Assembly: GCA_965116355.1 (NCBI GenBank)
Contig: OZ220679.1
Span: 248,001 to 312,000, forward strand
DNA length: 64,000 nt
From: UBA1127 sp965116355
Lineage (GTDB): Bacteria > Chloroflexota > Dehalococcoidia > Lucifugimonadales > UBA1127
Direction of reading: 5' to 3'
Shown: piece by piece, positions 56,990 through 64,000 of the stretch
Position numbering within the stretch: position 1 is the first letter of the stretch
How the letters are laid out: each line of letters starts with the position of its first letter
The notes under the pieces: generated by a model
Database searches by the model: none
What the model was told of the DNA's origin: nothing
What the model saw: only the letters and a program-made list of their open reading frames with translations
Position numbers and translations under genes: made by a program

Positions 56990-57027
56990 GAGAGGGGCGC
57001 TGTGTTCAGGACAGCGCCCCTCTCTTC
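56990..57027 (+). terminator. Terminator after the third MetE-like gene
   Basis: Perfect 14-bp stem GAGAGGGGCGCTGT / ACAGCGCCCCTCTC, 7-nt loop, then TTCATG. The T run is short. Confidence 0.65.
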
Positions 57028-57105
57028 ATGCTGCCGGCGGCGATCGCTGCGGCCCCTTGAATGAGTACTATTCCAGATTCGTTTGGGAAATCGGGGGAAT
57101 CGGCG

Positions 57106-57133
57106 TTCACAGGGCCGCAAACCCTGCTACAAT
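57106..57133 (+). promoter_or_regulatory. Promoter for the twin Rieske oxygenases
   Basis: TTCACA, 16-nt spacer, TACAAT with extended TGC (TGCTACAAT). Confidence 0.6.
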
Positions 57134-57176
57134 CGGCCAAAGGCAGGCCCCTTCCCGGACATAAAAGGAGGCATTC

Positions 57177-58505
57177 ATGCTCACGCAAGAAGAGACGGAC
57201 CTGCTCTGTCGAGTAGGCCCCGGCACTCCGATGGGCGAGCTGATGCGGCAGTACTGGCTGCCGGCCGCCTACCCGTGGGAGCTCGAGGTCGACGGCCAGC
57301 CGCAGCGCGTCCGTCTGCTGGGCGAGGACCTGGTGGCGTGGCGCGACAGCGACGGCAACGTCGCCTTCACGCAGCAGCGATGTCCCCACCGCGGCGCGGG
57401 CTTCTTCTTCGGCAGGAACGAGAAGGGCGGGCTGCGGTGCGCCTACCACGGCTGGAAGTTCGACGTGAACGGCGACTGCATCGACATGCCCAACGAGCCA
57501 CCGACAAGCAACTTCAAGAACAAGATGCACATCACGTCCTACAAGGGCGCCGACTTCGGCGGGGTCACGTGGTGCTACATGGGCCCGAACCAGGAGGAAC
57601 CGCCGGGGCTGCCCCAGTTCGAGTGGGGCCTGGTGCCGGAGGAGCAGCGCAAGCACTACCGCCGGTTCATCTACGAGTGCAACTGGATGCAGGCGCTGGA
57701 GGGCGAGCTCGACTCGACGCACGCGCCCATCCTGCACGGGCGGCTGCACCTGGAGGACAGCCCGCGGTACGGCGGCTACACCGTCGAGAAGTTCGCGGAC
57801 TTCTTCGTCGAGAAGCAGGACTACGGGCTGGTCTACAGCGCGGAACGGAAGCAGCCGGACGGGAACTCGTACTGGCGCGCCAGCCACTTCCTCTTCCCCT
57901 TCTACGGCATGTTTCCGGCGACAGCGTCGCGCGTGCCGCTCTCCATCTACGTGCCCATCGACGACTACTACACGATGCACTTTGGGCTGGAGTGGCACCC
58001 CACGGAGGCGCTGCCCGGCAGCCGCTACCCGACGCCCGACCTGCCGGACGAGCCCGGCGTGCTGACGCCCAACCAGGGGCCGTGGAAGCCCGAGCAGAAG
58101 GGCGCCTTCTATGCCAACTGGTGGCCGGAAATCAGCCCGGAGACGGACTTCCACATGGACCTGTGGGCCAAAAAGCACAAGAACTTCACCGGCATCCCAA
58201 GCGTCCGGCAGCAGGACGCGGCCATCGAATGGAGCATGGGCGCGATTATGGACCGCACGAAAGAGCACCTGGGCACCGCCGACGCGACGATCATCCGCGC
58301 TCGCAGGCAGCTAATCGGCGCGGCGCGGGCTCTGGCCGAGGACGGCACGGTCCCGCCGGGCGTCAACGAGCCCGAGTCGTACAAGGTGCGCTCGTGCGCG
58401 GTGGTCTTGCCTGGTGGCGTAAACTGGATGGAAGCGCTGGGCGACTGGTTCTTCGCCCGGACGACCGAATACCCGGAGTCGGCCGGGTCGCTGACCGGCC
58501 AATAG
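57177..58505 (+). CDS. Rieske non-heme iron oxygenase (copy 1 of a tandem pair)
   Basis: 442-aa phthalate-dioxygenase-type alpha subunit. CRVGPGTPMGELMRQYWLPAAYPW start; Rieske motif CPHRGAGFFFGRNEKGGLRC plus AYH; the iron site in CNWMQALEGELDSTHAPILHG (Asp/Glu, His, His). It carries an insertion around residues 265-300 compared with copy 2. AAAAGGAGGCATTC precedes ATG 57177. Likely attacks an aromatic ring or O-methyl group; reductase unknown. Confidence 0.88.
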   Translation: MLTQEETDLLCRVGPGTPMGELMRQYWLPAAYPWELEVDGQPQRVRLLGEDLVAWRDSDGNVAFTQQRCPHRGAGFFFGRNEKGGLRCAYHGWKFDVNGDCIDMPNEPPTSNFKNKMHITSYKGADFGGVTWCYMGPNQEEPPGLPQFEWGLVPEEQRKHYRRFIYECNWMQALEGELDSTHAPILHGRLHLEDSPRYGGYTVEKFADFFVEKQDYGLVYSAERKQPDGNSYWRASHFLFPFYGMFPATASRVPLSIYVPIDDYYTMHFGLEWHPTEALPGSRYPTPDLPDEPGVLTPNQGPWKPEQKGAFYANWWPEISPETDFHMDLWAKKHKNFTGIPSVRQQDAAIEWSMGAIMDRTKEHLGTADATIIRARRQLIGAARALAEDGTVPPGVNEPESYKVRSCAVVLPGGVNWMEALGDWFFARTTEYPESAGSLTGQ

Positions 58506-58517
58506 GCGCTGCAATCG

Positions 58518-58556
58518 CCCCTTCCCCCACGCGTGGGGGAAGGTTGGGATGGGGGA
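58518..58556. repeat. Family C repeat, inverted orientation
   Basis: CTTCCCCCACGCGTGGGGGA palindrome then AGGTTGGGATGGGGG, between the twin oxygenase genes. Confidence 0.8.
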
Positions 58557-58600
58557 CCGCCCCAGCGGGAATGACAACGCCAGGCGAGAGGAGAGGAAGC

Positions 58601-59902
58601 ATGCTGACCCCAGAAGAGAACGAACTGCTGTGTCGAGTGGGCCCCGGGACGCCCATGGGCAACCTGATGCGGGAGTACTGGTTCCCCGGACTGCAGTCGA
58701 TCGAGGTGCCGGAGCCTGACGGCCCGCCGGTGCGCATCAAGCTGCTGGGCGAGGAGCTCATCGCCTTCCGCGACACCAACGGCGTGGTGGGCCTCGTCGA
58801 CAACAACTGCCCGCACAGGCGCGCGAGCCTCTTCTTCGGCCGGAACGAGGAGGAGGGCCTGCGCTGCGTCTACCACGGGTGGAAGTTCGACGTGAACGGC
58901 GACTGCGTCGACATGCCCTCGGAGCCGGCGGAGAGCAACTTCAGGGACAAGGTCAGGATCAAGTCGTACCGCACCCACGAGCGGAACGGCATCATCTGGG
59001 TGTACATGGGCCCCCGCGAGGTCCCGCCGTCGCTGCCGGAACTCGAGGGGAACATGCACGACAACTATTCCATCTCGGTCCTCCACCGGAACTGCAACTG
59101 GATGCAGGGGCTTGAGGGAGAGATGGACACCATCCACGTCACCTTCCTGCACCTCGGCCACCTGACCATCCACAACACGGAGCCGGGCTCCATGGAGTAC
59201 CACCAGGCGCAGAACCGCTACGGCAAGTTCAGCGTCAAGATCACCGACCACGGGACGTCGTACGGCATGGTCCGGCCGACGGACGACGGGCAGGAGTACT
59301 GGCGCGTCGGGCACATCCTGTTCCCCTTCTACGCGATGGTCCCGGGCATCGACAACCCGCTCGGCTCCAACGCGGGCTTCCTGTGCTACGTGCCGATGGA
59401 CGACCACCACACGCTGGAGTGGGGCGTCCGGGCGCTGAAGCCGGGCGAGACACCCCGCGACCAGCTTCGCGACTACCAGCCCAACGGCACCGGCTGGTAC
59501 GACCGCTACAACCTGGACCAGAACTGGGGCAACGACTTCCAGATCGACCGCGAGGCCCAGCGGAAGTTAGTGAGCTTCACCGGCATCAAGGGCATTCGCC
59601 AGCAGGACATGGCGATGACGGAGAGCATGGGCAGCATCTACGACCGCACCAAGGAGCACCTGGGCACGACGGACCAGATGATCATCCGGACCCGGCGCCG
59701 CTACATGGACGCCGCGCGGGCGCTGATGGAGGACGGCACGCCGCCTCCGGGGCTGGAGACGCCGTGGGCGTACCACCAGCGTTCGGGGCAGGCGGTCATC
59801 CCCTCCGGCGTCGACTGGTGGGAGTACACCAAGAAAGTGCGCGAGCGGTTTGAGCCGAGCGGGGTGGTTGTCGATACCCGCGAGATGGAGCCGGCAGGGT
59901 AA
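58601..59902 (+). CDS. Rieske non-heme iron oxygenase (copy 2 of a tandem pair)
   Basis: 433-aa relative of the preceding gene, and closer in its Rieske region to the 42414 enzyme (CPHRRASLFFGRNEEEGLRC, VYHGWKFDVNGDCVDMPSEP). Iron-site region NCNWMQGLEGEMDTIHVTFLH. GAGAGGAAGC precedes ATG 58601. The shared MLT-E-LLCRVGPGTPMG start and conserved TESMG/SIYDRTKEHLGTTD block tie all three oxygenases together as one lineage. Substrate unknown. Confidence 0.88.
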   Translation: MLTPEENELLCRVGPGTPMGNLMREYWFPGLQSIEVPEPDGPPVRIKLLGEELIAFRDTNGVVGLVDNNCPHRRASLFFGRNEEEGLRCVYHGWKFDVNGDCVDMPSEPAESNFRDKVRIKSYRTHERNGIIWVYMGPREVPPSLPELEGNMHDNYSISVLHRNCNWMQGLEGEMDTIHVTFLHLGHLTIHNTEPGSMEYHQAQNRYGKFSVKITDHGTSYGMVRPTDDGQEYWRVGHILFPFYAMVPGIDNPLGSNAGFLCYVPMDDHHTLEWGVRALKPGETPRDQLRDYQPNGTGWYDRYNLDQNWGNDFQIDREAQRKLVSFTGIKGIRQQDMAMTESMGSIYDRTKEHLGTTDQMIIRTRRRYMDAARALMEDGTPPPGLETPWAYHQRSGQAVIPSGVDWWEYTKKVRERFEPSGVVVDTREMEPAG

Positions 59903-59930
59903 ACTCGCGGGTCCGCAATCCGTCGACATA

Positions 59931-59958
59931 AAAGGGGGCCGCGTACGCGGCCCCCTTT
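59931..59958 (+). terminator. Terminator after the twin oxygenases
   Basis: 28-nt perfect palindrome: AAAGGGGGCCGC arms around a central GTAC region, ending CCCCCTTTGTGTG. Confidence 0.75.
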
Positions 59959-59982
59959 GTGTGCAGGCAGTGTGCCCAAGCG

Positions 59983-60315
59983 CTAAGGCGCTGAAACCGG
60001 CTCCTGAAATTGCTCCATTTCTATGTCGCCTACGCGCTGCCCTGCATGCCACAAATCGTAAGACATTTGCAGGCGTAGCCAAGTCTCAGGGGTTGAACCA
60101 AAGGCTATGGACAACCGGAGGGCCAAATCCGCGGAGACACCGCCCCGCCCCTTGATTAGGTTGGTCAACGTCCGCCGTGACACGCCGAGTCCCCTCGCCG
60201 CCCGCGCAACCGTCAAGCCGAGCGGCTCCAGGCAGAGCGACTGCAGGTCAACGTAGCGACCGCTTCCACCGGTATACAAGTCAGCGAGGCCCCGGTGCTT
60301 GAAGTTGACTATCAC
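59983..60315 (-). CDS. HigB-HigA fusion remnant (antitoxin domain with a toxin N-terminus)
   Basis: 110-aa protein read from GTG 60315. The first ~20 residues (VIVNFKHRGLADLYTGGSG) look like the start of a HigB/RelE-type toxin. Residues about 27-95 are a HigA-type helix-turn-helix antitoxin: LEPLGLTVARAARGLGVSRR, TLTNLIKGRGGVSADLALRL, FGSTPETWLRLQMSYDLW. The toxin catalytic C-terminus and the antitoxin start codon are missing, as after an in-frame deletion of ~300 bp in a higBA operon. The HTH is intact, so it may still bind DNA. Alternative: a HigA that acquired an unrelated N-terminus. Confidence 0.7.
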   Translation of the reverse strand: MIVNFKHRGLADLYTGGSGRYVDLQSLCLEPLGLTVARAARGLGVSRRTLTNLIKGRGGVSADLALRLSIAFGSTPETWLRLQMSYDLWHAGQRVGDIEMEQFQEPVSAP

Positions 60316-60376
60316 TCTGTAATGCTATGAGAGCTACGGATAGCGCCAACGTCTGCCCCGGCGGGTCTTACCGCAA

Positions 60377-60404
60377 TTGACGCAGTGCTTGTGTCTGATA
60401 CAGT
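60377..60404 (+). promoter_or_regulatory. Promoter for the first D-2-hydroxyacid dehydrogenase
   Basis: TTGACG, 16-nt spacer, TACAGT. Confidence 0.6.
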
Positions 60405-60478
60405 GGGGCCGCACTCCTCAACATCTGGCGTGATGCACGCAACAAGCCGTAGCCAGCCACCCTGACAGGAGAAACCCC

Positions 60479-61513
60479 ATGCCCCCAAAGAGGCTCGTCT
60501 ACTACGACCGGTTCATCCACCCGGTCGGCGAGGAGGACCTGCAGGGCCACCCGGACGAGGTGGAGATGGTCCGGGTGAGTTCGGATGGACCGGTCGAGCG
60601 GTTGTGGGAGGCGATGGCAACCGCCCACGGCTTCCATGCCGGAGTTGTGCGGCCGTGGCCGAAGACGGAGGACTTGCTGCAACACAGCCCCAACCTGCTC
60701 GCCATCGTGTCCGGGTTTGCGGGCTTTGATGCCATCGACGTCCCGGCGTGCACGGAGGCCGGGGTGCTGGTCTGCAACCAGACTGGCATGGGCTACGAGG
60801 CCGTCGCCGAGCACGTCACGGGGGCGATGCTGCTGCTGTCGCACCGGGCGGTGCTGGCGAACAAGCAGCTGCACGCGCGCATCGAGCGGCGGCCGGGGGA
60901 GCTAACCGGCAGCGACCTCGGCGGCAAGACGGTGGGCATCATCGGGTTCGGGTTCATTGGCTCGCGCGTCGGCGAGATCCTGCGGACAGCATTTCAGATG
61001 CGTGTGCTCGTCTACGACCCGCCGCTGGGCGATGAGGAGATCGCGCGGCGCGGGGGCGAGAGCGTCGATCTGGACGAGCTGCTTCGGGAGAGCGACTTCG
61101 TGACGATCCACACCCCGCTGACCGAACAGACGCGGGGGATGATCGGCGAGCGGGAGTACCGGCTGATGAAGCCGACGGCGTTCTTCGTCAACGCGGCCCG
61201 CGGCAGTCTGTACGACGAGGCAGCTTTGGAGCGGGCGCTCACAGACGGGATGATTGCGGGGGCGGCCCTGGACGTATGGGCCGTGGAGCCGCCGTCCTTC
61301 GACCACCCGCTGCTGAAGCTGGACAACGTGTTCGCGACGCCGCACAGCGCAGGCTCCTCGCAGGAGTCGGTGTACAACATGAGCGCAAACGCGGCAAAGC
61401 AGTGGCTGGCGATCTTCCGGGGGGAACGGCCATCGCCCATCGTGAACCCGGAGGTGTGGCCGGCGTACGCGGCGCGGTACAGGTCCATCGTCGGCGAGGC
61501 GCCGGTGGCGTAG
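60479..61513 (+). CDS. D-isomer-specific 2-hydroxyacid dehydrogenase (copy 1)
   Basis: 344-aa NAD(P)-dependent dehydrogenase. Rossmann GIIGFGFIGSRVGEIL (GxGxxG), catalytic Arg in NAARGSLYDEAALE, Glu in DVWAVEPPSFDHP and His in VFATPHSAGSSQE, the R-E-H triad of this family. Conserved MPPKRLVYYDRFIHPVGEEDLQGHPDEVE start shared with copy 2. AGGAGAAACCCC precedes ATG 60479. It acts on a 2-hydroxy or 2-oxo acid; substrate unknown. Confidence 0.9.
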   Translation: MPPKRLVYYDRFIHPVGEEDLQGHPDEVEMVRVSSDGPVERLWEAMATAHGFHAGVVRPWPKTEDLLQHSPNLLAIVSGFAGFDAIDVPACTEAGVLVCNQTGMGYEAVAEHVTGAMLLLSHRAVLANKQLHARIERRPGELTGSDLGGKTVGIIGFGFIGSRVGEILRTAFQMRVLVYDPPLGDEEIARRGGESVDLDELLRESDFVTIHTPLTEQTRGMIGEREYRLMKPTAFFVNAARGSLYDEAALERALTDGMIAGAALDVWAVEPPSFDHPLLKLDNVFATPHSAGSSQESVYNMSANAAKQWLAIFRGERPSPIVNPEVWPAYAARYRSIVGEAPVA

Positions 61514-61583
61514 CCGAGCTTACGGAGACGTCACGCGGCATTGGCGCCGCTCACGGTTCACGTGCTTCCGAAAACACTCGCCC

Positions 61584-61614
61584 TTGACGCCCACACCTTC
61601 CCTGCTGGTACAGT
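61584..61614 (+). promoter_or_regulatory. Promoter candidate for the second D-2-hydroxyacid dehydrogenase
   Basis: TTGACG, 19-nt spacer, TACAGT: the same hexamers as copy 1 but longer spacing. Confidence 0.4.
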
Positions 61615-61711
61615 TGCGCAGCGCCTGACAGACTGGCGTCGACCTGTGCCATGAGGGCGCCGGTCTCGCTGCGCGCAACCGAATTGCGCCGGAAGACGAA
61701 AGGGGACATGC

Positions 61712-62743
61712 ATGGCTTCCAAGAAACTGGTGTACGTAGACCGCTTCATCGCTCCGGTTGGTGAGCAGGAGCTGCAGGGCCACCCGGACGAGGTGGAGCT
61801 GGTGAAGGTGAACTCGCAGGAGCCGGAGACGCTGTGGAAGGAGCTGACTGACGCCCACGGCCTGCACGTGCACGGTCGCGCAATGCCGCCCGACACGCAG
61901 GAGGTCATCGACCGTAGCCCGAACCTGCTGGCCATCATCTCGGGGCTGGCGGGCTACGACACCATCGACATCCCCGCATGCACGGAGGCGGGCGTGCTCG
62001 TGTGCAACCAGACGGGCATGGGCAACGAGCCCGTCGCCGAGCACGTCACCGCGGCGATGCTGATCCTCTCGCACCGGGCGCTGCTGGCGGACCGCCAGCT
62101 TCACGCGCGCATCGAGCGGCGGCCGGGAGAGCTCGCCGGCAACGACCTGGTGGACAAGACGATCGGCATCGTTGGGTTCGGCGCCATCGGGTCGCGGGTG
62201 GGCGAGATCCTGAAGGCTGCGTTCAACTGCCGCATCCTCGCCCACGACCCCATCATGGGCGACGAGGAGATCGCGCGGCGGGGCGGCGAGAGCGCCGAGT
62301 TGGACGACCTGCTGTCCGAGAGCGACTTTGTCACGTTGCACACGCCGCTGACGGACCAGACACGGAACATGATCGGCGAGCGGGAGTACCGGCTGATGAA
62401 GCCGACGGCCTACTTCGTCAACGCGGCCCGGGGCGGGCTGTTCGACGAGGAGGCGCTGGAGAAGGTGCTCAAGGAGGGTGTCATCGCGGGCGCGGCGATC
62501 GATACCTGGGAGATCGAGCCGCCGTCCTTCGACCACCCGCTGCTGAAGCTGGACAACGTCCTGGCGACGCCGCACAGCGCGGGGCAGTCGAAGGAAGCCA
62601 TGTACAAGATGAGCGAGAACGCAGGCAAGCAGTGGCTGGCGATCTTTCGCGGGCAGCGGCCGTCGCCCATCGTCAACCCGGAGGTCTGGCCGGCGTACGT
62701 CGCCCGGTACAAGTCAATCGTCGGCGAGGCGCCGGCGGGGTAG
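61712..62743 (+). CDS. D-isomer-specific 2-hydroxyacid dehydrogenase (copy 2)
   Basis: 343-aa paralogue of copy 1, with GIVGFGAIGSRVGEILKAAF, NAARGGLFDEEALEKVL, DTWEIEPPSFDHP and VLATPHSAGQSKEA. Identity is high through both domains; the region about 30-75 has diverged most, which in this family forms part of the substrate pocket. CGAAAGGGGACATGC precedes ATG 61712. Tandem duplication. Confidence 0.9.
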   Translation: MASKKLVYVDRFIAPVGEQELQGHPDEVELVKVNSQEPETLWKELTDAHGLHVHGRAMPPDTQEVIDRSPNLLAIISGLAGYDTIDIPACTEAGVLVCNQTGMGNEPVAEHVTAAMLILSHRALLADRQLHARIERRPGELAGNDLVDKTIGIVGFGAIGSRVGEILKAAFNCRILAHDPIMGDEEIARRGGESAELDDLLSESDFVTLHTPLTDQTRNMIGEREYRLMKPTAYFVNAARGGLFDEEALEKVLKEGVIAGAAIDTWEIEPPSFDHPLLKLDNVLATPHSAGQSKEAMYKMSENAGKQWLAIFRGQRPSPIVNPEVWPAYVARYKSIVGEAPAG

Positions 62744-62799
62744 CGCCGAACGGCAAGGCCGGCTTTCTGATTGTCCGTGAAAGTTTCATCAAGAATGAA

Positions 62800-62828
62800 T
62801 TGACATATTCGATGTAGAGACATAAGAT
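62800..62828 (+). promoter_or_regulatory. Sigma-70 promoter for the family-5 substrate-binding protein
   Basis: TTGACA, 17-nt spacer, TAAGAT; the best -35/-10 match in the window. Confidence 0.65.
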
Positions 62829-62897
62829 TCTGCGCGGCAACTCAGTCGGGCTGGGGGTGGTGCGTTGCGCAGTCCCTTGTCCGGCGAAACTGGTGTA

Positions 62898-62933
62898 CAG
62901 ACGCGGGAACCGAAGGCGAGGTTCCGGCGTCTG
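62898..62933 (+). promoter_or_regulatory. Leader hairpin of the family-5 substrate-binding protein
   Basis: 14-bp stem with one mismatch (CAGACGCGGGAACC / GGTTCCGGCGTCTG) and an 8-nt loop, in the transcribed leader, 61 nt before the start codon. Confidence 0.55.
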
Positions 62934-62941
62934 AGTGTCTA

Positions 62942-62970
62942 CGGCACATTGCGGCACATTGCGGCACATT
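62942..62970 (+). repeat. Three 10-bp tandem repeats
   Basis: CGGCACATTG repeated three times (third lacks the last G) between the leader hairpin and the ribosome site; helically phased. Confidence 0.8.
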
Positions 62971-62993
62971 CATCCAAACTTGGAGGAGAGAGC

Positions 62994-64000
62994 ATGAGTT
63001 CGTGTAGACGCTTTCCGGGAATAGTGGCGCTGCTGGCGACGAGCCTCGCGCTGCTGCTCGTCGTGGCCGCGTGCGGCGGTGACGACGGCGACAGCGGCAG
63101 CACCGCCACGACGACGACAACCACGACGACAACCACCTCTTCGGCCGCGGCCGCCCCGACAGCAGCTCCCGCGGAAATGACGTCAGCCACGGGCAGTGGC
63201 GACACAATGGCGCAGCCTGCCGACGACGCAATGATGCCGAAGGCCGTCGTGGACCGGCTCATCTTCGCGACGACGGAGCCGAGCACCGAGCACAGCGACC
63301 AGCGGGTGCTTTGCTGCTTCAACGCGCTGCAGCTCAGGCCGATGTACGAGAACCTCCTGGCCGTGAACCCGGCCGGTGAGTTCGTGCCGGGCCTGGCCAC
63401 CTCCTGGGCGCTGGAGCCCGACGGCCAGTCGCTGCGCATCGAGCTGCGTGAGGGCGTCGAGTTCCACAACGGGAACGGCGAGTTCACTGCCGATGACGTG
63501 ATCAACTTCTTCGACCAGTTCGTGACATTCGAAGACGCCCACGTCTTCTCCCGCATCTTCTGGCGGGCCTTCACGGAATCGGTGGAGAAGGTGGACGACC
63601 ACGAGATCGTCTTCCGCATGAAGAAACCCAACAGCTTCCTTTCCCTTGCGCTTTCCGACCGGTGGACGCAGTTGCCGGTGGTGAGCAAGGCTGACTGGGA
63701 CGCCAACGGCGCCCCGGAGAACCCCGAGAGCACACCGTTGGCCGGCACGGGCCCCTACCAGTTTGTCGACCGGACACAGGGCCAGTTCATCATCTTCGAG
63801 AACGCCCCCGGTGAGCACTGGCGCGCAGAACCGGACTTCTCGGAACTCGAGCTGCGCTGGGTCTCCGAGGTTTCGACGCGGCTGTCGGCCTTGCTGGCCG
63901 GCGAGGTCCACATGACCGACATCCCTCCCGACCTGCATGGGCAGGCCACGTCCCAGGGCTACGAGATCAAGAGCAACAGTAACTTCGGCACCCGCGTGTG
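62994..64000 (+). CDS. ABC transporter substrate-binding lipoprotein, family 5 (oligopeptide/dipeptide type), 3' end outside window
   Basis: First ~335 codons of a solute-binding lipoprotein; no stop before the window end. Lipobox LLVVAACGG (Cys near 28), then a Thr-rich stretch (eleven consecutive Thr codons, mostly ACG/ACA) as linker. Family-5 signatures: LATSWALEPDGQSLRIELRE, GVEFHNGNGEFTADDVINFF and GTGPYQFV. GGAGGAGAGAGC precedes ATG 62994. It would bind peptides or other solutes for an ABC importer whose permease genes presumably lie beyond the window. Confidence 0.9.
   Translation, partial: MSSCRRFPGIVALLATSLALLLVVAACGGDDGDSGSTATTTTTTTTTTSSAAAAPTAAPAEMTSATGSGDTMAQPADDAMMPKAVVDRLIFATTEPSTEHSDQRVLCCFNALQLRPMYENLLAVNPAGEFVPGLATSWALEPDGQSLRIELREGVEFHNGNGEFTADDVINFFDQFVTFEDAHVFSRIFWRAFTESVEKVDDHEIVFRMKKPNSFLSLALSDRWTQLPVVSKADWDANGAPENPESTPLAGTGPYQFVDRTQGQFIIFENAPGEHWRAEPDFSELELRWVSEVSTRLSALLAGEVHMTDIPPDLHGQATSQGYEIKSNSNFGTRV

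Noticed and set aside
57083..58600. Upstream extension of the second Rieske oxygenase frame across the whole first oxygenase
   Set aside because: It reads the first oxygenase out of frame. The true start at 58601 has a ribosome site and family-typical MLT start.
59983..60315. Ordinary HigA antitoxin
   Set aside because: The N-terminal HigB-like segment and lack of an independent start before the HTH make a plain antitoxin reading less likely.

Overview
The window is GC-rich (visibly well above 60% GC in genes) and reads as an environmental Chloroflexota genome, most likely a Dehalococcoidia/SAR202-type lineage. This placement is an inference. It rests on the mix of many Rieske oxygenases, MFS carriers, LLM flavin enzymes, MetE-like proteins and D-2-hydroxyacid dehydrogenases next to a cobalamin-dependent core, with tandem paralogue pairs and no 16S or ribosomal operon to settle it. 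Ribosome binding sites are clear (AGGAGG-like). GTG and TTG starts are frequent. Almost every long intergenic gap carries one of three short interspersed repeat families.

Layout. 1-5170: a PhoB/PhoR-type two-component pair, an 11-bp-phased candidate Pho box, then pstS-pstC-pstA, with no pstB or phoU following. 5460-20000: accessory metabolism. It holds a lone molybdopterin hydroxylase large subunit, a dihydroxyphthalate-decarboxylase/substrate-binding-like protein, a tandem pair of DinB/maleylpyruvate-isomerase-like proteins (one with a 3' frameshift), SnoaL-like and MetE-like proteins, a two-gene unit with a retropepsin-like protease, an alpha/beta hydrolase, an MFS carrier, RNase D, an LLM oxidoreductase, a GNAT protein and tRNA-Thr(CGU). 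19660-25140 (minus strand): a housekeeping run rpsO-pnp-dapB-asd-dapA. 25250-29930: a coiled-coil protein, folD, a Rieske ferredoxin, a complete 1,673-bp IS6-like element with inverted repeats and an exact 8-bp target duplication carrying an HNH nuclease and a small basic protein, cobO and a second Rieske ferredoxin.

30180-41300: an HtrA-type lipoprotein, a YbaY-domain lipoprotein, a Kef-type antiporter, MFS, a radical-SAM DNA repair protein behind a perfect GAAC-N4-GTTC LexA-type box, panD, three methyltransferases and RidA. 41330-48150: quinone oxidoreductase, a Rieske oxygenase, twin MFS carriers, an AadA-like nucleotidyltransferase and an amidohydrolase. 48190-50930: the most unusual gene, a 765-aa zinc-binding lipoprotein in which an AztD-like beta-propeller is inserted inside an AztC/ZnuA-type solute-binding fold. 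51070-64000: glyoxalase-like protein, two more MetE-like proteins, a TPP enzyme, a cupin, twin Rieske oxygenases, a HigB/HigA fusion remnant, twin D-2-hydroxyacid dehydrogenases and the start of a family-5 substrate-binding lipoprotein running off the end.

How it fits together: phosphate sensing and uptake at the left; a central core of translation, RNA decay and lysine/DAP synthesis; and a large accessory repertoire suited to uptake and oxidative attack on aromatic or recalcitrant organic matter. Three ring-hydroxylating oxygenases, two Rieske ferredoxins, a decarboxylase-like and an isomerase-like protein point that way. Much of the accessory set has grown by tandem duplication.
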